Origin: Clostridia bacterium
GTDB taxonomy: Bacteria; Bacillota; Clostridia; Christensenellales; Aristaeellaceae
Reading direction: 5' to 3'
DNA length: 32,112 bases
NCBI GenBank assembly: GCA_017434775.1
Contig: JAFSGG010000123.1
Coordinates: forward strand, 1 to 32,112
This document shows positions 25,431 through 32,112 of the stretch, one piece after another. Position numbers and translations under genes: made by a program. The notes beneath the pieces were generated by a model. The model searched no databases. It was not told where the DNA came from and saw only the letters and a program-made list of their open reading frames with translations. The number at the start of each line of letters is the position of its first letter. Position 1 is the stretch's first letter.

Positions 25431-25901
25431 TTATGTGGGAAGATAAGAATCAGACAAAAACCATCCTTCCTGCAAACGGACACAATGGATATACCCCTTG
25501 CCGTTTACACCCAGTTGATCCAGGTTTACTTCCGGATGATCCTTTGTTACGATGTTGTCCTCATTGATGAAAAAGCTGTCATTCTCGGCATAGTACAAAT
25601 ACGTATTTTTCTCGGGATGGCTGTTTTCAAAAGAAAGAACAGCATATTCCGGTTTCCTTGTGTCGATCCCTTCCAAAGGGGCGGAAAACAAAGAAGCAAA
25701 GCTTTTGAAAGACGGATGATCCTTTTTTATGTATTGCCCCGGATTGCTTTCCAGAAGGAAAGACAATGTTTCGTGGTTTGCTGCCACATCCTGTTTCATG
25801 CGTTCTTCCAATGACATTTCAGCCGGACGCGGAAACAAAACCAGCGCCAAAACAAAAACAATCAGTGCAACGGGCAAGAGGAAGATGAGCCGTTTCTTCA
25901 T
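25431..25901 (-). CDS. Membrane-anchored protein of unknown function, 156 aa
   Basis: A single N-terminal hydrophobic segment (about 4-24) is followed by a charged extracytoplasmic part with the pattern EYAVLSFENSHPEKNTYLYY and HCVRLQEGWFLSDSYLPT at the end. No known domain is recognised. The start is ATG at 25901, because GGAGGT lies six bases upstream; an earlier in-frame ATG lacks one. It lies immediately beside the end of the phage-like region and has its own promoter. Confidence 0.8.
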   Translation of the reverse strand: MKKRLIFLLPVALIVFVLALVLFPRPAEMSLEERMKQDVAANHETLSFLLESNPGQYIKKDHPSFKSFASLFSAPLEGIDTRKPEYAVLSFENSHPEKNTYLYYAENDSFFINEDNIVTKDHPEVNLDQLGVNGKGYIHCVRLQEGWFLSDSYLPT

Positions 25902-25942
25902 AGAAATACCTCCGGGAAAATCACTTGCTCTTTTATACAAAT

Positions 25943-25971
25943 ATTGTACCGCATGATTACCGCAGCGTCAA
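25943..25971 (-). promoter_or_regulatory. Sigma-A promoter of the 25431-25901 gene
   Basis: TTGACG (25966-25971), 17 bases, TACAAT (25943-25948) on the minus strand. I see no other element between it and the phage terminator. Confidence 0.8.
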
Positions 25972-26049
25972 GGTGATCACGCCGTATTTCCGCAAATCTC
26001 GGCTCCCGCCGCAGCCCCCCTCAGCATTCCGCTCCCGTACCCTTTTTAA

Positions 26050-26078
26050 AAACAAAGGGGAAGAGCAAGCCCCTCCCC
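26050..26078 (-). terminator. Terminator ending the phage tail/lysis operon
   Basis: GGGGAGGGG pairs with CTCTTCCCC (two G-T pairs) around CTTG, followed by TTTGTTTTT on the minus strand, about 35 bases beyond the holin gene. Confidence 0.75.
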
Positions 26079-26112
26079 TGCGCGATCTCCGCTTGTTTCT
26101 TTTTTTGACTGC

Positions 26113-26298
26113 TTACAGCTGCCCCTGGGTGGTGGGATCATTGATGATGCCAAAGCCCACCAGCACCGGGCACAGCACATCCAGCAGCCCGTTCACCGTG
26201 CCGGAAACATCCAGCCCGGCAAATTCCTTCACGCAAAAGATCAGCAATGCGCCGATGGACATCCACAGCGCCCAACTCTTCATGCGGTTTTGTTTCAC
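26113..26298 (-). CDS. Phage holin (LC3 type), 61 aa
   Basis: A short protein with two hydrophobic stretches (about 9-24 and 36-51) and the ending GFGIINDPTTQG, typical of the phi-LC3 holin family, which opens the cell membrane for the endolysin. Translation starts at GTG, overlapping the stop of the preceding gene by four bases (GTGA), with GGAGG a few bases upstream. It is the last gene of the operon. Confidence 0.88.
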   Translation of the reverse strand: MKQNRMKSWALWMSIGALLIFCVKEFAGLDVSGTVNGLLDVLCPVLVGFGIINDPTTQGQL

Positions 26299-26522
26299 GC
26301 CTTTCTCCCTCCGTTTTTCATATCGCGGATATCGTGTTCCGCTTCGGTCATGCGGCCTTCCAGCACATAAGTGCGTTCCACAAGGCTATTGTGTTTATTC
26401 ACCTTTTCTTCCAGCTGGGCCAGGCGGTACACCGTAAGGCGGTTGGAAATGACAATACCGCCCAGCGTGCCGCCCAGGGTGCCCAGCAGGGAAATGATGG
26501 CCACCCAGATACTCTCCGTCAC
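26295..26522 (-). CDS. XhlA-like phage membrane/coiled-coil protein, 75 aa
   Basis: An N-terminal glycine-rich hydrophobic helix (about 6-27) is followed by a charged coiled coil (30-70) containing HNSLVERTYVLEGRM. This type sits next to holins in many clostridial prophages and resembles XhlA/hemolysin-like lysis accessory proteins. The start is GTG, with AGGAGG five bases upstream. It is translationally coupled to the holin. Confidence 0.8.
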   Translation of the reverse strand: MTESIWVAIISLLGTLGGTLGGIVISNRLTVYRLAQLEEKVNKHNSLVERTYVLEGRMTEAEHDIRDMKNGGRKA

Positions 26523-26534
26523 TGTTTCCTCCTG

Positions 26535-27272
26535 TTATGCTTCGCTTTTCAGCTGCTGTGCCAGATGAACGGCTTCCCCCAGCAGCGTGCACAGCCGTTC
26601 AAGGGCATCGCCGGATGCATGGAGCGGCATCAGGTATCTGGCCATGGAAAAACCGGTGACGCCTTCATGCTCCACCTGCATCCAGGCATCGTTTCCGGCA
26701 ACGGGTGCAGCCTTCACCGGGGTTCCGTCCGGCAGATGGGCAATAACAGCGCAGGACGTGCCGGGACCTTTGCGCACTTTCAGCCGACCGCCGGTCACAC
26801 GGTACAGGTTCCGGCTTTCTTTATCCGTCAGGCCGATGTACATTCCGGCATACTGCCACGTCCCCAGGGCATGATCCTTGCGGATGCCGCCGGGAACGCC
26901 GGTGCAGTGGGTGATTTCCAGGGGATTGACCGCCGTAACCACACCCACATGATAATAATCCTTCTGATCGGGATGCTGCCGATACGTATCCGGCAGGGAA
27001 TAGCCGTCTTCTCCGGGCTTGCACACCTTAAACACCAATTCTCCCGGCTGCAATTCCCCGGCGGAAGCAATTTTACGCAAAGCTTTCATGCCATTCCTGG
27101 CTGTCCAGTTGCTGCCGTGGGTGCCCGTCCACTTCCCACCCATCAGCCGGACGGCACCGATGATCAGGCCAATACAATCGCACTGACCGCCGTTGCCATC
27201 CATGCCCAGCCTGTATTCCCGGATGCGGCTCACATTCTGCTGAATGCCCTGCAAAAATTCTTCGCATGTCAT
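26535..27272 (-). CDS. Phage endolysin: NlpC/P60 peptidase with SH3 domain, 245 aa
   Basis: The N-terminal NlpC/P60 domain (about 1-150) should cleave peptidoglycan peptides, with catalytic Cys33 in CDCIGL, His108 in YYHVGVV and probably His122. A bacterial SH3 domain (about 155-215, with RLKVRKGPGTS and FSMARYL) binds the wall, and a short helical tail follows. The start ATG overlaps the stop of the fibre gene (ATGA). A weak GAAGAAAG site precedes it, consistent with coupling. Confidence 0.9.
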   Translation of the reverse strand: MTCEEFLQGIQQNVSRIREYRLGMDGNGGQCDCIGLIIGAVRLMGGKWTGTHGSNWTARNGMKALRKIASAGELQPGELVFKVCKPGEDGYSLPDTYRQHPDQKDYYHVGVVTAVNPLEITHCTGVPGGIRKDHALGTWQYAGMYIGLTDKESRNLYRVTGGRLKVRKGPGTSCAVIAHLPDGTPVKAAPVAGNDAWMQVEHEGVTGFSMARYLMPLHASGDALERLCTLLGEAVHLAQQLKSEA

Positions 27273-28348
27273 AGGCTTTCTTCATCCGCATCGGCACTTC
27301 CATTCGCCAGCCTATTATCAGCGGCTGCGAGGGCTGCCATTTTCTGCTCAATATACAGGCCGGTATCGGCTGCATAGGTCACTTCCGTCTGTCCGGCATC
27401 GCTCCAAATGTTGTTCGTGCCTTTGAGCGTTTCCATCTGCTGGGGGGTGAGATGGATGGTGCTTCCGTCCGCTTTGGCCAATACGCCGTTCAGCCAATCG
27501 TATGCACCCTCTGTCACCGTTTCTGGCAGGGCTGCGGTCAGGGTTTCGCCGTTGTATTCTTCACTTTCCGTGTTGCCATCGTCGGTGAAAATATACAGGT
27601 TTACTCTGTCAAATGCTGTTTTTGTCTGGCTGACAGTCAGGCTGGTATTGCCGTTGTACAGTGCAAACTTCTCGCCCGGTTCAAGGGAAAATTTGAAAGT
27701 ACCAACGGTATTCCCATTCACCACTTTAACGCTTTCCTTGCCGTGGTTTTGTAGCTCGGCATCCACAATCAGGCCGGTAATATATGTGCCGGTTGTGTAA
27801 CCTTCCTTGTATTCTGACTTGATTGCATAACTCCCGGCAGGAAGCTCAACCAGATAGCCCTTTCGGCTGATGTCTGCACCGGAAGAATTTTTCAAGGTCA
27901 TGTCTTCCACACGTTCTGCACTGTGGTTCAACATATTCCGCCCTGCCACAGTCACGCTCACGCTGTCCACCCCGGACGCCGTGTTAATGACGGTCACAAT
28001 CCTTTGCACAGGCATGGCCGCACCGTCCGTGATGTGTACCATGTCGCTGGTTGCATCCACATAGATGGCCGGGGCTTTGCCATCAAGTTCTTTGCGGAGA
28101 TTGGGCACAGCTGCCGTGGCCGCTTCCGCTGCCTTGTTCGCCGCTTCGGCGGCCCGGTTCATGGCTTCAGGGTTAATCATCGGCTGCCAGTACGCTGTAT
28201 CCGTTGGTACGATTCCGGCAGCAGAAACATCCGCAATGTACACATAACTTCCGTTGTTATAGCTCACCACATCCTTTTTTTGATATGTGGTACCGCCGTC
28301 ATATGCGCCTTTTTCCACATAGGCCACACGGCCAAGATTCACGCTCAT
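27269..28348 (-). CDS. Phage tail fibre/baseplate appendage protein, 359 aa
   Basis: The first 55 residues form a carbohydrate-binding-like module (GTTYQKKDVVSYNNGSYVYI) often seen at the start of host-contacting phage proteins. An alanine-rich helix follows (about 65-90), then a long beta-rich section with jelly-roll-like character. The end, near LKGTNNIWSDAGQTEV then TGLYIEQKMAAL, is shared by many clostridial tail proteins. AAGGAGTGA precedes the start by five bases. It probably contributes to host recognition. Confidence 0.85.
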   Translation of the reverse strand: MSVNLGRVAYVEKGAYDGGTTYQKKDVVSYNNGSYVYIADVSAAGIVPTDTAYWQPMINPEAMNRAAEAANKAAEAATAAVPNLRKELDGKAPAIYVDATSDMVHITDGAAMPVQRIVTVINTASGVDSVSVTVAGRNMLNHSAERVEDMTLKNSSGADISRKGYLVELPAGSYAIKSEYKEGYTTGTYITGLIVDAELQNHGKESVKVVNGNTVGTFKFSLEPGEKFALYNGNTSLTVSQTKTAFDRVNLYIFTDDGNTESEEYNGETLTAALPETVTEGAYDWLNGVLAKADGSTIHLTPQQMETLKGTNNIWSDAGQTEVTYAADTGLYIEQKMAALAAADNRLANGSADADEESL

Positions 28349-28359
28349 GTTTTCACTCC

Positions 28360-31300
28360 TTATTGTCCAACATTGATTACCTGGCTTGCGCTGAATGTAT
28401 CAGACGCCACCTTTACGCCGTCCACGTAAGCATCGGCATAGCCCTGTGCAAAGAAGTAGTTTGCAGCAGTATTGCGGATGTAATTGATATGACCTTCCAC
28501 CGTCACAGCCGCTTTGGCCGCTGCATACCCGGCAGCATAGCCTTCATCATATCCAGTTTTGTGTCCGGCTGACACGCCAAGGTTATACGCACTTACGCCA
28601 CTCACACGGAAGCTTTCTGTTCCTGTCTTGCCATTGCTTGCTGTTGCACGGATGTACACCGTTGTACCGTAGTCATCGCCACCAGTAAAGCTGTCTGCTG
28701 CTTGCCAGGTAATGCCGGAAATGCTTACGCTGTTGTAACCATCTTCCTTACCATCTTGATACGCCTCTGTGCCGCTGGTTTCATTAACCGTGCTGTAAAA
28801 CCCGGTGTATTCGTTATTGTCGTATGCGTATACTGTTTTTTGCACATTGTAGGTATGGTCTGCTGGGTTATACACCCAAACACCTCTGCCTTGCGGGTCT
28901 CCTTGGCGCAGTTCCAACGCCGAGAAGCCCGCCTTCTTAAAATTTATGGATGTACCATCATTCAGCGTAATAGTCAGCGTATCACCGTCCACGGTAAGTG
29001 TCTGTACCGCCCGGGCATAGGCTTTATCCATCTTCCAGTAGCTGGTGCGCAGGTTCACCGGATTTTCCTGTGCCACGCCGTTTTCGTCCGTTACATACAG
29101 CTTGGTCAAAAAAACCGTGCCGTCCCGTGCCACACGGAAGGGGGCGTTTCCGGCATCCTCTGCCCCGGCCCAGATGGCATAGGTGGCATCGGCGGTGGAC
29201 AGGCGCACATGCTTTGTTCCTTCGCCGCTGGAAAGGCTGCCGGGGTTGATCTTCCAGCCGCCGATCAGGCCGTCTTCCGCTGTCACGGTGCCGTTCACGG
29301 TCACATTGCCGTTTTTGTCGATGCTGAAATTGCCGCTGTCCACGGTAAATGCACCGCCGGTAAAGATGTGCACCCCATCATCGGTGATGGTAAGGCCGCT
29401 GTTTTCCAGCACGCTGTGGTCAAAGGCGGTGGACGTGACGGTCATTTTGCCGGGAGCGTTTTTGCGATATACCATACCGTCCTTCAGCACATAGGTTTCG
29501 GGGCCGTACAGATCGCCGTTTTCCAGCCGGAAAATGTCCGTGCCTGTGAAGAGCAGTTCGCCGTTCACGATTTCAAACATGCCATAGCTGCCCTTCGCAT
29601 CCACCGTGCAACTGATCCGGCAGGATTTGCCGATATCCGCCCGGGTCAATATGACGGCTGCTTTCCCGGTGTTTTCCGTGCCCCATGCGGCATCCGTTTC
29701 CTGGTCGCTGTCCTTCGTCCAGGTGAAAGCAGAAAGAGGAATATCGTCCGTGACATCCTCTCCATTCTTCCACACATGCACCCGGGCGGTAAGGCTCTGT
29801 CTCTCCTTTTCGATGGCGTTGCCGGTATCGAAAGAGATGGTCATCTGCTGGCCTGATTGCTCCATGACCGCCGTTTCCAGCGGGTCCACCATCAAACGAA
29901 GGCTTTTGTTGCCGGTCAGATCCAGGCTGCTTCCCACATGGGAGGAGAGGTGATTCACCGTAACGCTGTGGGCTGCCAGTTTATCCGCCGTCACGGCATG
30001 GGCGGCCAGCTTATCGGCGGTAATGGCTCCGGAAAGGATTTTCTGAGCCGTCACGCTATCTGCCGCCAGCTTATCCGCCGTCACAGCAGAGGAAACGATC
30101 TTATCCGCCGTCACGGCGCCTTCATCGATTTTTTCGGCGGTAACAGCACCGTTTACCAGTTTCACGCCGGATACTGCGCCGTCGGCAATTTTGTCACTGC
30201 CCAGCACCGGAATCACCTGACCGTTGAGGGTACCGGCGGTGATGTTATCGGCTTTCAGGTTTATGATGTTCACCTGCGCCGCATCCAGGGTGCCGGCGGT
30301 GATTTTGCCGGCGGTAAGGCCCACGATTTTTGCATCCGTGATGCTGCCGTCCGCAATATGGGCGGTTCCCACAGCGCCGTTGGCAATCAGGCCGCTTTCC
30401 GCCGTGATGAGACCGGAAGAAAGCTGCTGCGCTGTGATGGAATTGGACGCAATATGATGCGCATCCACGCTTCCGGCAGCCAGCTTGTCCGCCGTAACAC
30501 TGGCAGAAGCCAGTTTATCGGCGGTGACGCTTTCTGCAGCCAGTTTTTCCGCCGTCACACTACCGGCAGCCAGTTTTTCCGCCGTGATGCCGGCAGCAGC
30601 CAGATGATGGGAGGTGATACTGCCGGCGGAGATCTTTTCCGCCGTAACGGCATGGGCTGCCAGTTGCCGGGCGGAAATACTTTCGGCTTTTATAAGCGCG
30701 CCGTCCACTTCCCCCTGCAGCATAGCCGCATTGATACCGCCGGCAGGGGTGAAAATGCGCCCGGCTGTGTTGACCGCCGGCTGATAGGTGCAATCACACT
30801 GCATGGAAAAGCCGTGCTCCACATAAACGGAAAGGGAGGTAATGACGCTGTCCGTATAGCCGCCCTGGGTATCCCACACCCGGATGCGCCGGCCCAGCTG
30901 CATGGCCGCATCCCCCAGGCAGCGCAATTGCAGCCGGACAAAGTGCATGCCGCTGAGCGCCGTATGCAGATGCCGGGCCAGGGTTTTGGCCGTGTTTTCC
31001 TCCGCAAACAGGGGATTTTCAGCGATGCAATAACAACGATCGGCGTCCATGGGTTCCCCGGCCGGCTGAATGCGGATGGGCTCCGTACCTTTTCTTGCTC
31101 CGGCAGGCATAACCGAAACTGCATTCAAAGGGCCAAAGGCTGCGTTATCCGCAGTATAGCGAAAGGTTTGCTCCGGGAAAATTTCAAAAGGTTCTTCCGT
31201 CTGCCAGGCAGGCACAAAACATACGCTGCCGTCAGCCGCCGCCATGCAAAAGCAACCGCAGGCCTGAGCGGCATGGGACAAAACACCCCGCAGGGATGTT

Positions 31301-31803
31301 TCTCCCCAGGAAGGTTTTTGAATCAGCTGCTGATCACCGCCGGGAAAAGCAGCCATTTGGGGATAACCCGCCTTTTCCATCACATGATTTGCCAGTTCAT
31401 GGATGGTTGCCGGATAGGAAAGATCGTCCTGCCAGAGGGTTTCAAAGGCTTTATCCACGCCGTCTGTGCCCTGCAAGGTGAGAAAAACGCTGCCGTCCAT
31501 CTGGGAAATACCGTCCACATAAAAAACAGAAAGCGGCTTTGTGTCTTCCCCCTGATGCAGAAAAAGCTGCACCCGGGCCCCTTGCAGCGATAACCCTTGC
31601 GTATACAGGCGGTTTTCATTCTGCAGAATCAACGTGCACCGCTGGCTCAAAACCGCCCCCGGCAGCATGCCGTCCCGGACGCCGTTTGTGCCGGTATAAG
31701 AAAGTACATGCGCAGCCTGAACCGGCAATTCCGTACCGGTGAGATAAGTGATCGTGCCGGAAAGAGAAAAGAAATCCTTACCGGAAAATCGGACATGGGA
31801 CAT
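28360..31803 (-). CDS. Phage tail-tip/host-contact protein with decapeptide repeats, 1147 aa
   Basis: Residues about 1-365 resemble the baseplate hub/tail-associated (Tal/gp27-like) domain. Residues about 371-621 are a run of ten-residue repeats of the form (A/S)VTA(E/D)KLAA, which in phage tails tend to form a trimeric fibrous shaft. After them come a beta-rich region with an Ig-like segment (about 640-720, VHVWKNGEDVTDDIP...W) and a shaft-like GNVTVNGTVTAEDGLIGGW section. A C-terminal part (about 940-1147) probably binds the host surface. The start ATG comes right after the stop of the upstream gene, with GGAGGAAAG as ribosome binding site. Confidence 0.9.
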   Translation of the reverse strand: MSHVRFSGKDFFSLSGTITYLTGTELPVQAAHVLSYTGTNGVRDGMLPGAVLSQRCTLILQNENRLYTQGLSLQGARVQLFLHQGEDTKPLSVFYVDGISQMDGSVFLTLQGTDGVDKAFETLWQDDLSYPATIHELANHVMEKAGYPQMAAFPGGDQQLIQKPSWGETSLRGVLSHAAQACGCFCMAAADGSVCFVPAWQTEEPFEIFPEQTFRYTADNAAFGPLNAVSVMPAGARKGTEPIRIQPAGEPMDADRCYCIAENPLFAEENTAKTLARHLHTALSGMHFVRLQLRCLGDAAMQLGRRIRVWDTQGGYTDSVITSLSVYVEHGFSMQCDCTYQPAVNTAGRIFTPAGGINAAMLQGEVDGALIKAESISARQLAAHAVTAEKISAGSITSHHLAAAGITAEKLAAGSVTAEKLAAESVTADKLASASVTADKLAAGSVDAHHIASNSITAQQLSSGLITAESGLIANGAVGTAHIADGSITDAKIVGLTAGKITAGTLDAAQVNIINLKADNITAGTLNGQVIPVLGSDKIADGAVSGVKLVNGAVTAEKIDEGAVTADKIVSSAVTADKLAADSVTAQKILSGAITADKLAAHAVTADKLAAHSVTVNHLSSHVGSSLDLTGNKSLRLMVDPLETAVMEQSGQQMTISFDTGNAIEKERQSLTARVHVWKNGEDVTDDIPLSAFTWTKDSDQETDAAWGTENTGKAAVILTRADIGKSCRISCTVDAKGSYGMFEIVNGELLFTGTDIFRLENGDLYGPETYVLKDGMVYRKNAPGKMTVTSTAFDHSVLENSGLTITDDGVHIFTGGAFTVDSGNFSIDKNGNVTVNGTVTAEDGLIGGWKINPGSLSSGEGTKHVRLSTADATYAIWAGAEDAGNAPFRVARDGTVFLTKLYVTDENGVAQENPVNLRTSYWKMDKAYARAVQTLTVDGDTLTITLNDGTSINFKKAGFSALELRQGDPQGRGVWVYNPADHTYNVQKTVYAYDNNEYTGFYSTVNETSGTEAYQDGKEDGYNSVSISGITWQAADSFTGGDDYGTTVYIRATASNGKTGTESFRVSGVSAYNLGVSAGHKTGYDEGYAAGYAAAKAAVTVEGHINYIRNTAANYFFAQGYADAYVDGVKVASDTFSASQVINVGQ
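29940..30690 (-). repeat. About 23 degenerate 30-bp coding repeats in the tail-tip gene
   Basis: Units such as AVTADKLAAH and SVTAEKLAAE recur with ten-residue spacing, interrupted once by a GLTAGKITAGTLDAAQV section. The DNA units (around gccgtcacgg and agcttatcgg) are only partly conserved, so this is an old protein repeat rather than a recent DNA duplication. Confidence 0.9.
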
Positions 31804-32112
31804 TTATCTTTCCTCCAGTTTCAGATGTACGTCCGCCCAGGCAGCTTCCCCGGTATACTGCCACACCCGGGCTCCCCGGGCCGTGCAGCGGCAGGTGATG
31901 GTTTTTTCCCCCGCCACAGGATCGGGATAGGTAAGATCAAAGAAAACGCCGCTGTCCAACAGGGTGAAAAGCCGCTGCAGATTTTCCCTGTCCATCCGGT
32001 GCCAGCGCAGATCCAGCGTGCGCTTTTCCACCCGATGATCCGGCACCAGCTGGCCCAGCGTATTGTATTTTTCACTGCCGCCCCGGGCCTGAATTTCCAC
32101 ACTGCAGGCCGC
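31804..32112 (-). CDS. Phage distal tail protein, DUF6711-like (5' end outside the window)
   Basis: The frame is open through the right edge. The visible 102 residues contain a strand pattern like KRTLDLRWHRMDRENLQRL, then LDSGVFFDLTYPDPVAGEK, and end WADVHLKLEER. This agrees with small DUF6711-type tail proteins, encoded just upstream of the tail-tip protein in many clostridial phages. A GTG at 32100 could be a start, but no ribosome binding site is visible and the reading continues, so I treat it as partial. The stop abuts the next start. Confidence 0.75.
   Translation of the reverse strand, partial: AACSVEIQARGGSEKYNTLGQLVPDHRVEKRTLDLRWHRMDRENLQRLFTLLDSGVFFDLTYPDPVAGEKTITCRCTARGARVWQYTGEAAWADVHLKLEER

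Larger units (their letters stand above)
26050..32112 (-). mobile_element. Distal end of a prophage or phage-tail-like element (tail tip, fibre and lysis genes)
   Basis: Six co-directional, tightly packed or overlapping genes show the usual order of Siphoviridae-type phages: distal tail, tail tip, fibre, endolysin, XhlA-like protein, holin. The element continues beyond the right edge. No integrase, repressor or attachment repeat is visible on the left side. Whether it is a complete prophage, a remnant or a tailocin cannot be settled here. Confidence 0.85.

Noticed and set aside
29940..30690. CRISPR-like short repeats at 30-bp spacing
   Set aside because: They are degenerate in-frame codon repeats of a tail protein, with no spacer structure.
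29857..31593. A long plus-strand frame with repeated Gly/Arg/His-rich segments
   Set aside because: The pattern is the reverse complement of the tail-tip decapeptide repeats.
27269..31803. A diversity-generating retroelement target in the tail genes
   Set aside because: No reverse transcriptase or template repeat is visible in the window, and no adenine-biased variable region was noticed.

Overview
The window looks like a chromosomal segment of a spore-forming, Gram-positive bacterium of the Clostridia class, probably a plant-fibre-degrading gut or rumen lineage. The evidence is a SpoIVB sporulation protease, a T-box leader, Gram-positive ribosome binding sites, many sigma-A promoters with 17-base spacers, two secreted CotH-type proteins and intracellular GH51/GH31 glycosidases. 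DNA is moderately GC-rich by eye. I cannot assign a genus.

Layout, left to right. 1-1527: the 5' two thirds of an acyl-CoA ligase gene (minus strand) behind a T-box leader with a probable tyrosine specifier. 1605-4218: a helical-repeat protein of unknown role and spoIVB. Between them sits a plus-strand promoter followed about 140 bases later by a terminator, a candidate small RNA. 4344-7394: a zinc-ribbon/TM2 membrane protein, an HTH regulator with a long helical C-terminus, and a secreted beta-lactamase-fold hydrolase. 7428-9514: an anchored coiled-coil protein built on 105-bp repeats, then divergent tRNA-Val(CAC) and tRNA-Arg(CCT) genes. 9526-11571: an Ltp-repeat membrane protein and a three-gene operon (DUF2975 protein, YozG-type regulator, small membrane protein) with a palindrome inside its promoter. 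11599-16398: an EamA transporter, a GH31 glycosidase, a small lipoprotein and a winged-helix (AlkZ/YcaQ-like) protein.

16449-24522 is the most coherent metabolic block. Two paralogous secreted CotH-kinase proteins lie in tandem on the minus strand. The second is the last gene of an apparent operon: P-loop kinase, Gfo/Idh/MocA oxidoreductase, CotH. Divergent from it is a plus-strand operon of a secreted CE1-type esterase and a GH51 alpha-L-arabinofuranosidase. This suggests arabinoxylan side-chain use, with the esterase acting outside the cell and the arabinofuranosidase inside. Two small secreted or anchored proteins of unknown function follow.

26050-32112 is the distal end of a Siphoviridae-type prophage or phage-tail-like element, all on the minus strand. 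In transcription order it holds a DUF6711-like tail protein (cut by the window edge), a long tail-tip protein with many decapeptide repeats, a tail fibre, an NlpC/P60-SH3 endolysin, an XhlA-like protein and a holin, ending at a terminator. No integrase, capsid or attachment site is visible here.
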